DNA of 64,000 nucleotides, taken from positions 3,472,001 through 3,536,000 of the forward strand of contig NW_020825312.1 of NCBI RefSeq assembly GCF_003286085.1. The letters run 5' to 3'. The stretch comes from Drosophila persimilis (Eukaryota; Arthropoda; Insecta; Diptera; Drosophilidae). Positions 50,307-60,300 of the stretch are shown piece by piece. Every line of letters begins with the position of its first letter. Position 1 is the stretch's first letter. The position numbers were made by a program, and so were the translations under genes. The notes under the pieces are model-generated. The model did no database searches. It saw nothing but the letters and a program-made list of their open reading frames with translations, and had not been told where the DNA came from.

Positions 50307-51562
50307 CAGCAGTCATCGGCTCCGATACCAATTCCGGCGCTTACGTATAAAATATGTTTTATAAGCTAAATATATCATTAACTCACACATACTATACTAT
50401 ATACTGACTGAGTCCCGGGTATAAAACTAAGGCCTGCGGCAATACCAGCGGCTCACAAAATTCCCGATCGATTAGACAAACATTTCGTTTTATCCTTATA
50501 TACATATATATCCAGGAAAATCTCACCTTGAAGGAGGACTGGCAGTATCGCGAACAGTCGACGGTTCGGCACAAAGTGATGATGCACTGTTGAAGCGCCT
50601 CGCTAGGGAATATAGTGTAGCCAATGACCATCTCCAAAATGGTAAGGCACTGCAGGCCTATGTCGACGTCGGTGAGGGTGCAGCTCAATTCGCAGGCATT
50701 CCTGGACAGACGATAAAGACTTTAGCATGTAGCAAATACTGAGAATATATCTGACTGGATCACCCACTGTACGATTCCAACGAGAATGTCTTTGTCCAGA
50801 TGGGCTGCGTTAAACTTGATCAGATTGACCAGCATGTCAAGGTAGGGGCACAGGAGATTATCCTCGTTTATGGCTGGGATCCACAGCAGCATAAATTTTC
50901 CAATCTGCCAAAAAAGACACATGGCAATAAAGTTAAAGTTCTCCGAGCACATGGTGCATTGGGGCAGCACCTTACCTTTTCTTCAAAGTTTGTGATATTC
51001 TTCCCGTTTTCTGTGAGTGTGTCCAACAGCTCTAGCAGATGCCGCAGGTCCTCTCGGGCTTCGTGGTTCTGTATGACCAGAAAAAACTTCTCCCGCATGA
51101 GAGTAAGGTTCTTGTACTGTGTGTGGATGAGTCGCTTGTAGAAGCTCAGTGCAATCTGTCGCGTTTCAGCCGGCTTGTTGGGCACTATGAGATCATTTGT
51201 GATATTCCACAGGTTGGTAATGGAAGTCTGTGGGGACGGAGGATTGGTAGCATGAGGATTGGTTTCGCTCTCTGTTGTCTGTCTAGTACATACCTCATCC
51301 AAGTTGAAGTTGTGCAGCGCGTCGCCCAGCTCCTTGAGCATCTTGCACCGCTGTGCAACGGGTTGTTCCGGACGCAGCTCTCGCTCATATGGCCGCAGTC
51401 TGGTCTCCCCTGCATTGCCTGTGCAAAACGCACCATTAATACAAATAAAGAAGAAGGTTACCACGACGGGGGTGCTCCTCCCATCAAGTGGAGTGATTAG
51501 TTACCTGCCGGCGTCACCTGTTTGAGAAACAGTTTGAACTTTGACTTGTTGTTGGAGCTCAT
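41339..51562 (-). CDS. gig: Tuberin (TSC2), Rheb GTPase-activating protein
   Basis: With Tsc1 it inactivates Rheb and so restrains TORC1 growth signalling. Fifteen coding exons join in phase: 51505-51562, 51294-51418, 50976-51227, 50768-50904, 50527-50701, 46517-46723, 46309-46453, 45476-46245, 44814-45420, 44562-44761, 44246-44502, 41920-44191, 41684-41854, 41528-41623, 41339-41458. They give 1,863 residues. The N-terminal half is HEAT-like and alpha-helical, as in the tuberin family. A disordered Ser/Pro/Gln-rich region spans about 1000-1560. The Rap/TSC-GAP domain spans about 1597-1790 and includes GNDFVKIIYN with the asparagine thumb near N1715. Two AKT-type RxRxxS/T sites are visible, at S923 (RKRSTS) and T1535 (RGRSKT), matching the known regulatory sites. 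The start ATG opens MSSNNKSKFK and lies in a short first exon. Intron 5 (46724-50526) contains two opposite-strand genes. Confidence 0.95.
46901..48016 (+). CDS. Diverged ketohexokinase-like protein, probable pseudokinase
   Basis: A single-exon frame of 371 residues, intact and uninterrupted, nested in gigas intron 5 and antisense to it. Fold-level similarity to the sugar kinase at 40058 is clear along the whole length: CTLDLVTV, CWRRGGSASD, SWVHFEPRS and a C-terminal IGENETF. Active-site residues are changed. GGNASN becomes GGSASD, so two sugar-binding Asn are lost. GAGDSF becomes GENETF at 315-320, replacing the anion hole and turning the catalytic Asp into Glu318. It also has a lysine-rich N-terminus, a nine-proline run and a Pro-rich insert around 245-275. 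It may bind ligand without catalysis, or have a new role; this is inference. The ATG at 46901 is the first good Met; upstream codons in frame lack an ATG. An AATAAA lies at 48162. Only about 180 bp separate its start from gigas exon 6. Confidence 0.85.
   Translation: MKKIVVKEFITVKKVRYLPKPPPPPPPPPQRHVLVVGSCTLDLVTVCDVHPTAGVDQRTSEGCWRRGGSASDMCSVLRRLGTACEFLGRLSRARAFEDLLTSFRSMGIDISHCPMSAHQPTHRSIITIRGCETHTILEYSNRRQELTFQQFLGAVDYQMISWVHFEPRSPTETVRMVQAVRDFNERCPEERIILSADLASLKKPSLMVADLVDYVFVRKHLKHANSFMNGHETVWAVRDGLRQVRAEWKKNQPRKTPHPTQGFPPVDPSHCPAPPQDVPTIIYNNYAEGASCLLPDDTFFKVGPHTPQKIVDVIGENETFAAAVIYALLEPNLRLRDALEYGTRAAVFKVQQDGFDGLRCMPKDLIGCYYA
48162..48167 (+). terminator. Poly(A) signal of the nested PfkB-like gene
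   Basis: AATAAA lies 146 bases after the stop codon, on the same strand, in a short 3' UTR before the next nested gene's promoter. Confidence 0.6.
48400..48407 (+). promoter_or_regulatory. TATA-like box of the chitin-binding gene
   Basis: ATAAAAAG lies about 70 bases before the ATG at 48469, which allows a start site near 48430 and a 5' leader of about 40 bases. Cuticle and gut peritrophin genes often use TATA promoters. Confidence 0.45.
48469..49466 (+). CDS. Secreted chitin-binding (peritrophin-A/obstructor-type) protein
   Basis: Two coding exons: a 7-base first exon (48469-48475, ATGGAAA, donor gtgagt) and 48544-49466. They give 309 residues starting MENRLMLILLFLAA. Residues 1-18 are a clear signal peptide ending ASASA. 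Four cysteine-rich type-2 chitin-binding domains (CBM14, six Cys each) follow, roughly at 28-80, 88-145, 146-197 and 215-270, with the typical aromatic spacing (FYVC, YFRC, YYVC; CP..YF). The tail is Glu/Lys/Pro-rich. It is predicted to act extracellularly in cuticle or peritrophic matrix. It resembles the obstructor/peritrophin family, possibly an obst-type gene, but I cannot assign the orthologue. It is nested on the opposite strand in gigas intron 5, 450 bp after the PfkB-like gene. An AATAAA follows at 49487. Confidence 0.85.
49487..49492 (+). terminator. Poly(A) signal of the chitin-binding gene
   Basis: AATAAA starts 21 bases after the TGA stop, giving a very short 3' UTR. Confidence 0.65.
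50272..50303. repeat. (GA)n microsatellite in gigas intron 5
   Basis: An uninterrupted GA run of about 15 units, close to the exon-5 side of the intron. Confidence 0.85.
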
Positions 51563-52143
51563 GGTTGATCGTTCTGGGCGTTGATCAGTAAATCAACTCG
51601 CTGCGTGCACAATTATTGTTCTTTTCGCTGCAATTCTAATAACAAATTTATGCACACAGCCACTACATGGCAACTACACAGGGATGAAATTGTCACGGAG
51701 GCACCTGGCGGCAAAAACGGGCATGTTTTCATATTCTACATATACTTCACACAGTAACACTAAATACTCTATTTTATATATGCTGATATGTGCATAGTTG
51801 TTGCCTATAAATGGAATTTAGATAGAATCTTGGTCTTCTTTGAATGAATTATAATTTTGGTGTTTTTTTTGCATAATTTTACTTAACCTAAGGAAAGGGT
51901 AAAAAATATACTTGGATTTTGAAAGACTTGCTGGAGGAGACAAGATAGGACGAAGATACGAAGACTGTATTGGAGGAATAAAAAGTTCCACATATCGGAC
52001 AAAAAATATTGAAATATATTGATACATCAATTTTTTAACATTGCTACTGTTGTGAACAAAAAGTTTTACTTTTAAGCCTGGGTAATCCTTTATGGTATAT
52101 TATATATTTTTATGATCATTTTGACGTCTGTTGCATGCGAAGA

Positions 52144-52151
52144 TATCGATA
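52144..52151. promoter_or_regulatory. DRE palindrome TATCGATA
   Basis: A perfect DNA-replication-related element 580 bp upstream of the gigas ATG. DREF sites mark housekeeping promoters in flies. The distance is long for gigas unless its 5' UTR is long. Confidence 0.35.
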
Positions 52152-52179
52152 GGCGAGACCCTAGAAGCGCTGAGAGGAA

Positions 52180-53470
52180 TATATTTTTTTGAACAGAGTG
52201 GCAGGGCCAAAATTTAAGGGGAAAGGTTAGCGAAGAGTGGCCACCTGGTCCTGGAGAGTAAGAGTTCCGCGCGCTCTCCGGAGCCGTTGTGAGAGGATTT
52301 CCGATCTCATCCCATAACGGAGTCCCGAAGCCAACTCACCCACACCCAAAAGAAAAGAGAGCCGCCAGCAGCCCGAATCAGGCCATGCCCTTGAACCTAG
52401 TTCAAGGGCGATAGAAGAGAGAGCGATGGGGATCGGCAGCCGGGAGCATTAAACAGAACAGCCAAGAGGGGGTTCAGAAAAAAAAATTCCCGCAACGGAG
52501 GAGCATGCGCGCCGGACCTAGTGACTTAGCGATTTTTTTTTGTTCTGAAAGAAAAAGTGAGTGGGATGAGGATGGAGTAGTGGCCATCACCCTGCAAAAA
52601 AATGAATAAAAGATAAATAAATCTGTGATTCCAGGGGATCCAGATCAGGGAAAGACCAGGAACCAGGACCAGGAAGCATAAGAGTGAGTCCGCTCCAAAG
52701 GGGGAGTAAAGAAACCCCAAATTTTTTGTTTTTCCGTAGGGAATAGGTCACAGCTCCGCCACCCTGGCTTGTTTTTTCTGCTGGTCTCGAAGGAACAGAC
52801 CTGGCCACGTAGTGCGGGACCCTCGCCCACTTAGGGAGAAGAAAAAAATCACATCAACTCATTTACTCCCATTAATTATTTTTGTTGGACGTCTCCAGTT
52901 ATAAGTATATGTATGTAATTTAAGTCCGTCCATATTTATTATATATATGTAACCTATTTATTTATATTTATTATATTATTTATTCCTATTAATCTAATTA
53001 TTTATTAACCGCCAGTAGTACTAAGATGAGGGGGGGATGAATAGGCAGGCCTAGTTTAGAAATGATATCGTGTGAAAATAGGAAACTGAAGTAAAAATTA
53101 TAACGAAGAAATGAATTGTTAAGCGTTTCGTATGGGGGGAAGAGGAGCCACAGCAACGAGAGGGTAAGGCTTTTGCCAATGGCAGGGAGATCCGGAACGT
53201 GTGATTCAGATCTCAGGTAGGGTGGGTGCGTCGGGGGTAAAACATCGACACCTCGACCTGGTCCAAGTCTGTGTTGAGGGAAGACTGTAATGTTGTTTGT
53301 CGAGTAGAGTCCGTTTTTTTTCAGTTTTTTTTCGTCGGTTATTTCTGTTGTTTCATTTTGTTCGAGATGTCCAATCAGTTGGTTGTTGTGCGACCTGAGG
53401 GCTTGGGAAGTATCCAGCCCTGGGATGACTGGCTAGCCGGCCTTGCCCCAAAGAAAAACAAAGGTTCGTA
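52180..53470. mobile_element. Possible degenerate dispersed-element block
   Basis: Base composition and word use differ from the AT-rich flanks: purine-rich runs, a 10-bp inverted repeat at 52387-52409, and short open frames on both strands with no domain. A 34-codon frame from an ATG at 53368 (MSNQLVVVRPEGLG, then WDDWLAG) ends at 53471. No terminal repeats, reverse transcriptase or transposase is visible, so the element class cannot be given. It may instead be unrecognised unique sequence. Confidence 0.25.
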
Positions 53471-54329
53471 ACATGTCGAAATCGGAATGAAGGTATATTT
53501 GCGGTATATCAGTATATAATTTTTTCTTTTCTTTCATATGTTTTTATTAACAATCTGTCCTATTGGACAATCAGCAGATTACATTGATTAAATGGTAACA
53601 ATTGAATGAGGTGTGTACTAATACAATAATGACCATCAATTCAATCACACATTTCATCTATCCATTAAATTGTACTATAGAAAGTTCCAAACATCGTTTG
53701 TTTTTCAATTTGCGACCTCTCAAGTCGTATTTACGTGCATCACTTATGCCACTGGAGTGCATTCATATCCTTGTCTCTCTTTCACTTTCAAAGAAGTCGA
53801 CTTTGGCGCGCAGCTACAGCGACTATCCAATTATAGCATTCTTTTTCGCTCTCTTTGAATCGGTATTGAATCGTTTAATGCGACATTATATGTTTAAACC
53901 TTTTTTCACACAATCAAATGAAAGGGGAATTTAAAATTAGCCAATATAGTAGAGCATTTATTCATTTAACGGCTAAAACGATATGTTCAGTACGGAATGT
54001 TCAAATTAGCTAGAAATTTTAAATAGAATATCAAAATCGAGGAATTTGATTTCCGAATAAGGAAGGAAGGAAGGAGGAAGGAATTATTATATAAGAATAT
54101 TATAATTAGAATATTAGGATGAGAATATTAGTTAGAATAACTTCCACGAAAATTATGAACCACGAAAAGATTTATCGCAGTTCAGGTAAAAAATATCGTG
54201 GTCTTATTTTTTAAGCACTGATAAAGGAATGTATGGATCGACAAGAAGAATTATTATTATTAGTAATTTTTCCGCAACTTAACTCAAGCTGTTAAATAAA
54301 GGTAGTTTGAGTGGTTCCTTTTTTTCATA

Positions 54330-54934
54330 GGTATATTTACGGTGTATTTTGAAAATGAGACCGTTTATTTGATCGACAAGTCCGCTCTCACACTGACTTT
54401 CTTGCCACCATGTCAGGTACACACCTTTGAAATGTTTATACTTTCATAGTATTTTCTAGTATTTTCCATTATGTTTTAAGGAGTGCAGTGCACCAATGTG
54501 GAAGTCGTGTAGAAATACCATTTAGACCCGTGTCGTAGACCACATCGAATAGTAATTCGTGATCAGCATCGAATTCCTGATCGTTTATCACCAAAATCTC
54601 ATTTTTTTAATATTATTGAAAAAAACCTTATTTTTAAAAATGGGTTAACGGATGTTTTCCCACTAGCGCTTATATGGGGCTTATATGAAAATAAAACGGT
54701 CCTACTTATCAACAAACGTACACATTTCCTTTAGAGGTGAAAAGTGAAAACTTAAAGTGTTGCAGTCTTCTAGGATAGTGATTCCTCAATCGGATAAATT
54801 TATGTTTTTAGGGCTGAGTTTCTTAGCTAGTTAGTAATTTTCAACCGAAACTATGACTAAAAATAAATTGTCAGTATATTTACGGTATATTTTGAAACTG
54901 TGACGTATTTTTCGGTATATTTCTGAGGGTCAGA
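54330..54934. promoter_or_regulatory. GGTATATTT (Ohler motif 6-like) clusters upstream of endosulfine
   Basis: Cluster A at 54330-54363 has ggtatatttacgg then gtattttgaaaatg. Cluster B at 54871-54934 has agtatatttacgg, tattttgaaac and cggtatatttctgag. A weaker pair is at 53491-53511. The words match the fly core-promoter motif 6 family (GTATWTTT) and are shared with the viaf promoter at 62599. Confidence 0.5.
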
Positions 54935-55951
54935 CCGTATATCTTATCAATAAATGAACCTTGAGAAATAGCTATTCATCTTAACTAAGCGGCGCATCTA
55001 AGCGTCTAGTTTCTCAGCCACATTCTAAAGTTTTCGCCCGTTTTTCCCCCGCCATTGCACAGCGCCGTCAGCGCCACTTTTTTCGTTGCTTTCCGCGCTC
55101 GCTAATTGGCAAACCAGATACACGGAAAAGTACATACGCAAAAGGAACAAAAAGAACAAAAGGAGGAAAACAACAGTTAGTCGTCAAATCTCCGACGCGC
55201 GTCTGACAGAGCTGGGAATAAGCTCAATTCACACACTACAATACGTACATTATCGCATAAGCAGTAGGTATGTATGTACTTATGTGTATACCAAATTAAA
55301 GCAATATTTGAACATCAGATTATTACCAGTATATTAGCGTGCAGCAGGCGCCGACGACGTCGCGTCGTCCATATATCACCAAAGTTAGTCTTATTTGGAT
55401 GTGTGTTTGTGTGTGTGTGTGTGTATGTGCCTACTTTTGCCGTCCTGCCGTTTACTTGTGTGCATGTGTGTGTATGTGTGATGAAATGCAATTTTTATTT
55501 GGCATTTTTCGCGCCTCAGATTCCAGGCGTATTGCTCTTGATTTCTATACTCGGTACTTGCAAGGTATACACAGTATTAGTACGGTATGGTATTGCGTTC
55601 GTAAAGCGTTGAAGAAGAACGCGTTTCATAGCAGAGGATCACAAAAAGCAACTAATATCATTATCTACCTATACTAGAGAAATGGTCGCCGTTTTTTCAG
55701 TCCAGTCCAAGTTGGAAAACAAATTCTCATCTTTCCGCCAGAGTAACTTGAGCAGCAGTACGAGGCAGCAGCTGCAGTGCCTCTACTGATCAGGTTACCG
55801 GGTATCCCAAATGTCGAGTCACTCGACTGTAGCCGTTCTCTCATTGTTTTGGAAAAACGGCGCCGCCATTTTTGACAAGTTCTCGCCACCGAAACCATTA
55901 GTCGGAATTAGTTTCAGGCATTTTCTAATCCGAACTTCATTGTGTTTTTAG

Positions 55952-56386
55952 AAACCAGATTACCATGAGCTCCACGGAGGATAACAACAGCAGCAGCCCG
56001 GCCACCACGCCCCAGGAGGGCGAGGCCCCTGAGCAGACCAATCCCAGGGATCTCGAGAAGATTGAGGAGGAGAAGCTTAAGTCGAAGTACTCGAGCGGCA
56101 TGCGTGTGCCCGGAGGCCACTCGGCGTTCCTCCAGAAGCGTCTGCAGAAGGGGGTAAGTGTGCCATGTGCCCATGCCCTGGTCCGTCTCACATAATCTCT
56201 ACCCTTCTGCAGCAAAAGTTCTTCGATTCGGGTGACTATCAGATGGCCAAGCAGAAGGGTGGCAGCGTCAAGCAGGTCTTTGCCAACAAGGTGACCACCG
56301 GCGAAGCCATACCAACACCCGAGACCGTGCCGGCACGCAAGACCTCGATCATTCAGCCCTGCAACAAGTTCCCAGCGACAAGCTAA
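55952..56386 (+). CDS. endos: Endosulfine (ENSA/ARPP19 family), PP2A-B55 inhibitor
   Basis: Small, heat-stable, mostly disordered protein. After phosphorylation by Greatwall it inhibits PP2A-B55 (Tws) and so permits mitotic and meiotic entry. The coding sequence is 55965-56153 and 56213-56386, joined in phase 0 to 120 residues. The invariant FDSGDY core is at 67-72, with the Greatwall-target Ser69. A C-terminal PKA-type site, RKTS, is at about 105-108. The helix QKRLQKGQKFFDSGDY is split by the 59-bp intron. The start is the first ATG of the exon (accATGAGC, good context). The 13 bases before the ATG are 5' UTR after the acceptor at 55951, so the transcript starts further upstream. The sequence is near-identical in length to the fly protein (about 119 residues), so the assignment is secure. 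Confidence 0.95.
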
Positions 56387-56850
56387 GCTGTCGTAACGCC
56401 TCCCCCAAAACACCCAAACACACATCCCCAAACGCAAAGCCCTCTCCCAGCAGCCCACCCCTCAAATGCTCCTAACATATAACCTAAATTTCAAATGCTA
56501 ATTGCGGCGCACTTTCAGCCCAACTACAAGCATTTCGCGGATGTTTCAGTTGGTTTTTTTTTTTTGTGTTCATAAAACTCCCAAAAAGATCGGTTCTCCA
56601 AAACCTTATTAATTTTTAAGAGAAACTGCTCAGCATATTCCTTCGGTTAAACACACACACACACACACTACTTGTACCCCCCAAATCTCAAGATCAAGTC
56701 ATTTCTCATGCCAAGGAAGTTGGGCAGCACGAAGCTTGTTGCAGAATATGCATATATATACCCGTATCTGCGTAACATTATCTTAACCTACCCAGATTGT
56801 ATGTAGCCTTAAGTATTAAAAGCATAATAAACATAAGTTGGAGCCAGCAA
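56387..56850 (+). other. Endosulfine 3' UTR
   Basis: Non-coding, with a T run near 56557, a CA repeat at 56651-56668 and AATAAA at 56826-56831. Such long 3' UTRs fit maternal mRNA regulation, but no specific binding site is claimed. Confidence 0.65.
56826..56831 (+). terminator. Poly(A) signal of endosulfine
   Basis: AATAAA 440 bases after the stop codon; no other candidate lies closer. Confidence 0.6.
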
Positions 56851-57214
56851 GCTACATTTTTCTCGTATTGTAAGACCTCCCAGAAGGCAAAAGTCTCGTT
56901 CAAGCTTGCCGAATTCAATTTTTAATGCGAAAACCAAACTGGAAATAGAATCTGTTGTAAATGAAGCCAGGTATATGGCTATTAATTAACTAAAATAAAA
57001 GTCCTGTTCGTACTACTACATTGTAATGCTTTTCTCTTAAAACTCTTACTCTTAGTTGGGGAAAACTGGCATTTGGCAGTGTAATCTTTAAGGTAAACGA
57101 ATCGGCTAAGATGCATATAATATGCGTACATTTTGTAAATATATAATTAAAATTCACATGAACAACCAGCGTCTGGTCTGAGGGTTTTAAATTATTTAAA
57201 TTAACCGCCACACT

Positions 57215-57232
57215 TATCGATAGTCATCGATA
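57215..57232. promoter_or_regulatory. DRE pair at the Grip163 promoter
   Basis: A perfect TATCGATA at 57215-57222 is followed by an overlapping-type half copy, CATCGATA, at 57225-57232. They lie about 120 bp before the Grip163 start codon, as expected for a DREF-driven cell-cycle gene. Confidence 0.7.
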
Positions 57233-57285
57233 TTCACAGTGCCCACCACTAGCACCGACTAATTTGTGTATTCGGCGCGCTGAAA

Positions 57286-57321
57286 ATGTACATTGTTTTT
57301 GGTATTTTGTTTTGTTTATAA
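57286..57321 (+). other. Possible upstream ORF of Grip163
   Basis: ATG at 57286 opens an 11-codon frame ending in TAA at 57319, 25 bases before the main start. It matters only if transcription begins upstream of 57286, which the DRE position would allow. Confidence 0.35.
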
Positions 57322-57346
57322 AAATTGGCCTTCAAAACGAACTTTA

Positions 57347-60300
57347 ATGGATGCATTCGACGAATGCACCCACAGTCTGCTCGATGTGGTCACCCATCTG
57401 GCTACTTTGTTGGCCGCCCAGGAGAGTGGCCCGAAACGGCCAACAGCTGCGTCTGTGGCCAAAAAGCGCAGCTGGATTTTCGAGGCTCTGCTGCGGAATG
57501 GTACAATGCCGTCCTCCACCAAGGAGGCGTTCTTGCGGAAGGTGTACCTAGAAATGAGCGGCGATCGAAAAAACGAAATGTTGCGACACTTTCAGCACAT
57601 ACTCGGCTCTCAGGATCCATTCATCGCGGATGCTGTCATCCCTTTGCAGATGGAATCTGATGGCTGGAAGGTTTCAAGGTTCAGACTCAAGCTGTTGCAG
57701 CCAGGACCACTGCAGCTAAATAAACCTACCGACGGCAGTGAAGGCTATGCCGCTCTAAATGACCGTAAAAGAACGATGTTAACGTCCGTCGATGATTTGC
57801 GACGGCAAGGCAAGCCACTCCAGTTCCAGCCCCGCTTTGATTTTCTATTGAGCAGATTCGGTGTGCACCGCGCTGCCCCCAAGCGCCAGCAGTTGGTGGC
57901 CGCCTCCGTGACTTGCTCCGCCATCTCAGAGTCCATGGCTCGCATAAGGGAGCCCAAGGACCAAATGATGCGCTTGACATATCGCCTGCCGCTGCCAGTA
58001 AAAAGCCCTTTGCCGGGTCAGATGGGCCGGGAAAAGCTGGAGAGGAACTTCATCGCCGAGGGCAAGCCTGAGAAGCACTTTTTGTCGGATATCAGCATGA
58101 GCAATGAACTGTTGCTTCTTCAGAACAAAGATTTGGTGCTGTACTACATCGATCAGGCAGAGCTCATTGATCATTTGAAGAAGGCCGCCGCTGGCCTGCA
58201 ATCGGAGACGTTCGAGTGCCCAGCCGGAGGCGGGGATCAGCTCCAAATAAAAAGAAACACTACAGTGCGGACTGTGCTGCCCGAGGTGCTGTCCGATTTT
58301 GTACAGCCCTTCCTAGAGTCTGGCACCGCCTTCCGTCGCCTGAGTGCCCGCATCAAGAGCCGAGGACCTCGTCTGGAGGGACCCCTTAATCGGGTTAATA
58401 TCCCACTCTCGAATCTCAATCTTTAAAAATACTTAAGTCTATCGTCTTACGTTTTCAGGCCATGCGGGACACCATCATTGATTTTTTGTCCACCAATCGA
58501 CAGTTTTTTCTCTCCCTGCCCGCCGAAAGCTTTTCGCAGCTGCTGATGAGCGCCCAGCCCGCCATGCGACTGCTGCAGCATCTCGAGAGAATGTTCGAGA
58601 CGGAACCTAGTTGTAAGAACATGACATACCGATCCCATTCTTAACTGCCCACCATAATTCTTGACCGACATTTCCAGTGAACTTGCACTCTGGTGTTTCG
58701 GGGACATTTATACTAGCCAGCATCGGGTCGGCCATCGACACGTGCAGCAATACCGACTTCTTGCAGCTGCTGATGTATTTGCTAAAGTGCATGTGCCAGA
58801 CCTACTTTGCGCAGCTCCAGCGATGGGTCTACAAGGGCGAACTAGACGAAGCGGTGAACGAGATCTTTATCAGACGCCGTGCGCCATTGGATCGACAGAT
58901 CGACGAGTGCAGCAAAGAGTTCTTCGATAAGGGATATCAGGTGCACGAGGAGGAAGTGCCAGACTTCTTGTCGGGCTGCGAAACTGTCATTCTCCATTGT
59001 GGAAAATACAATCGCCTGCTCAAGGCTTGCAATGCTCAGGTGAGAGCGATTTAACTGAAGGAAAACATGAAAGGTTCCCTCTTATAACCAATCTATACGA
59101 ATTGCAGCATCCCGCCTTTGATGTGGCATACCCCGATATAGTTGTTTGTCTCTCGGAGCAGCAGCTTACGACGATGCGCAGGAACTTGAACGATAAATAC
59201 AACAGGATCCGACAAACCTTTGAAAAGTGCAGCATGAAAAGCATCTTTGAGGAGCGGATGGCATCCAAGCTTCGTTTCAAGAACCGCATGGTCGAGCGAA
59301 CGGAGTCCTTTATTGCTGCCTGGGAGGAGGAGCAGCGCGAGCTCCTCCTGGAATCGAATGCCAAAAAGCGGCTGCTCTACGACAAGATCAACGCAGAGCA
59401 GGAACTCCAGCAAAGGAATCGTGTCCAGCAGCGCCGCCTGGAGGTCGTTCAAGAGCTGCAGCATCAGCGGGACCGTGAACGGTACGAGGATCAGCTGCTG
59501 GAACGGGAGAAGCTGGCTCTGATAAATAAAATACAAGTACTCCGACAGCGGGACCTGGCAGCCGAGGATGCTTCAGGATGGGAAATGGCCGAGAGCCCAG
59601 ATAATAGTTCAAATACCAGCTTTAAATCTTGCCTTGAAGGCACAGACGCAGATCTACAGACAGACGCAGACCCTTCTTCATCGGTTGATGAAGAACAAAA
59701 AGCAACAGACCCCCCTAAATCCGTCGATGAAGAACAAAATGCAGTAGACCCAGAGCCTGCCCCTGCCTCTGTTGTGCCATATCAAAGAACTCACTCGGAT
59801 GTTCTGAATTCCAACGAAGAAGAGCCCTCTTTACCCTCAGAGCTGAACCGCAATCGTCGGAAAATGTTGTCCTCCGCGCTGTTGCAGGAATGCCAATCGG
59901 AGGTGCATCTGGAGGAGTCGTCAAGCACAGGAACAGAGCTAAGGGCCTTCCTGCCTCCGGACATCAACATGAACCTCAATAGGTTGGAGGAAACCACTGA
60001 GCAGAGTGATCTGCAGCGGAACCGACAGCGTATGCTGCAGCATGATGGCTTCAATGCCTTCAACTCCATGGAGGATGTGCACACCGAGCGCGTCAAGTGC
60101 CAGCTGAGGTCGGACTCGCCGCTGGCCAGGAATCGGCGACGGGTGATGGCAAGCGAGTTTGATATTCCGAGCATTTGCAGAAAAATTACCATCCCATTGT
60201 CCTCGATTGCGGAGAGCGGCTTGCACTTGCCCCTCGAACTGAACAAGCTACATTTGGAGGTGCCTCTGGATGCTGCTACTCCCATGTCCACCACATCCGA

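Larger units (their letters stand above)
46724..50526 (-). other. Gigas intron 5 hosting two nested genes
   Basis: Donor aag|gtgaga at exon 5 and acceptor tttcag|ataatg at exon 6 define a 3.8-kb intron on the minus strand. It contains the PfkB-like gene and the chitin-binding gene, both on the plus strand. The remaining 1.06 kb (49467-50526) is AT-rich, with a GA microsatellite at 50272-50303 and no further coding frame. Confidence 0.9.
51563..55964. other. Intergenic region between gigas and endosulfine
   Basis: About 4.4 kb between the divergent gigas and endosulfine genes. It contains the gigas promoter side (a TATCGATA at 52144), a GC-mixed block at 52150-53470 that looks repeat-derived, an AT-rich block at 52860-53030, and GGTATATTT arrays (53491, 54330, 54871). 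From about 55.0 kb there is the likely non-coding first exon(s) of endosulfine. The acceptor gtttttag|aaacc at 55951 shows that endosulfine has a spliced 5' leader. Confidence 0.6.

Noticed and set aside
57293..57346. N-terminal extension of Grip163
   Set aside because: The extension begins with TTG, not ATG; the first in-frame ATG is at 57347.
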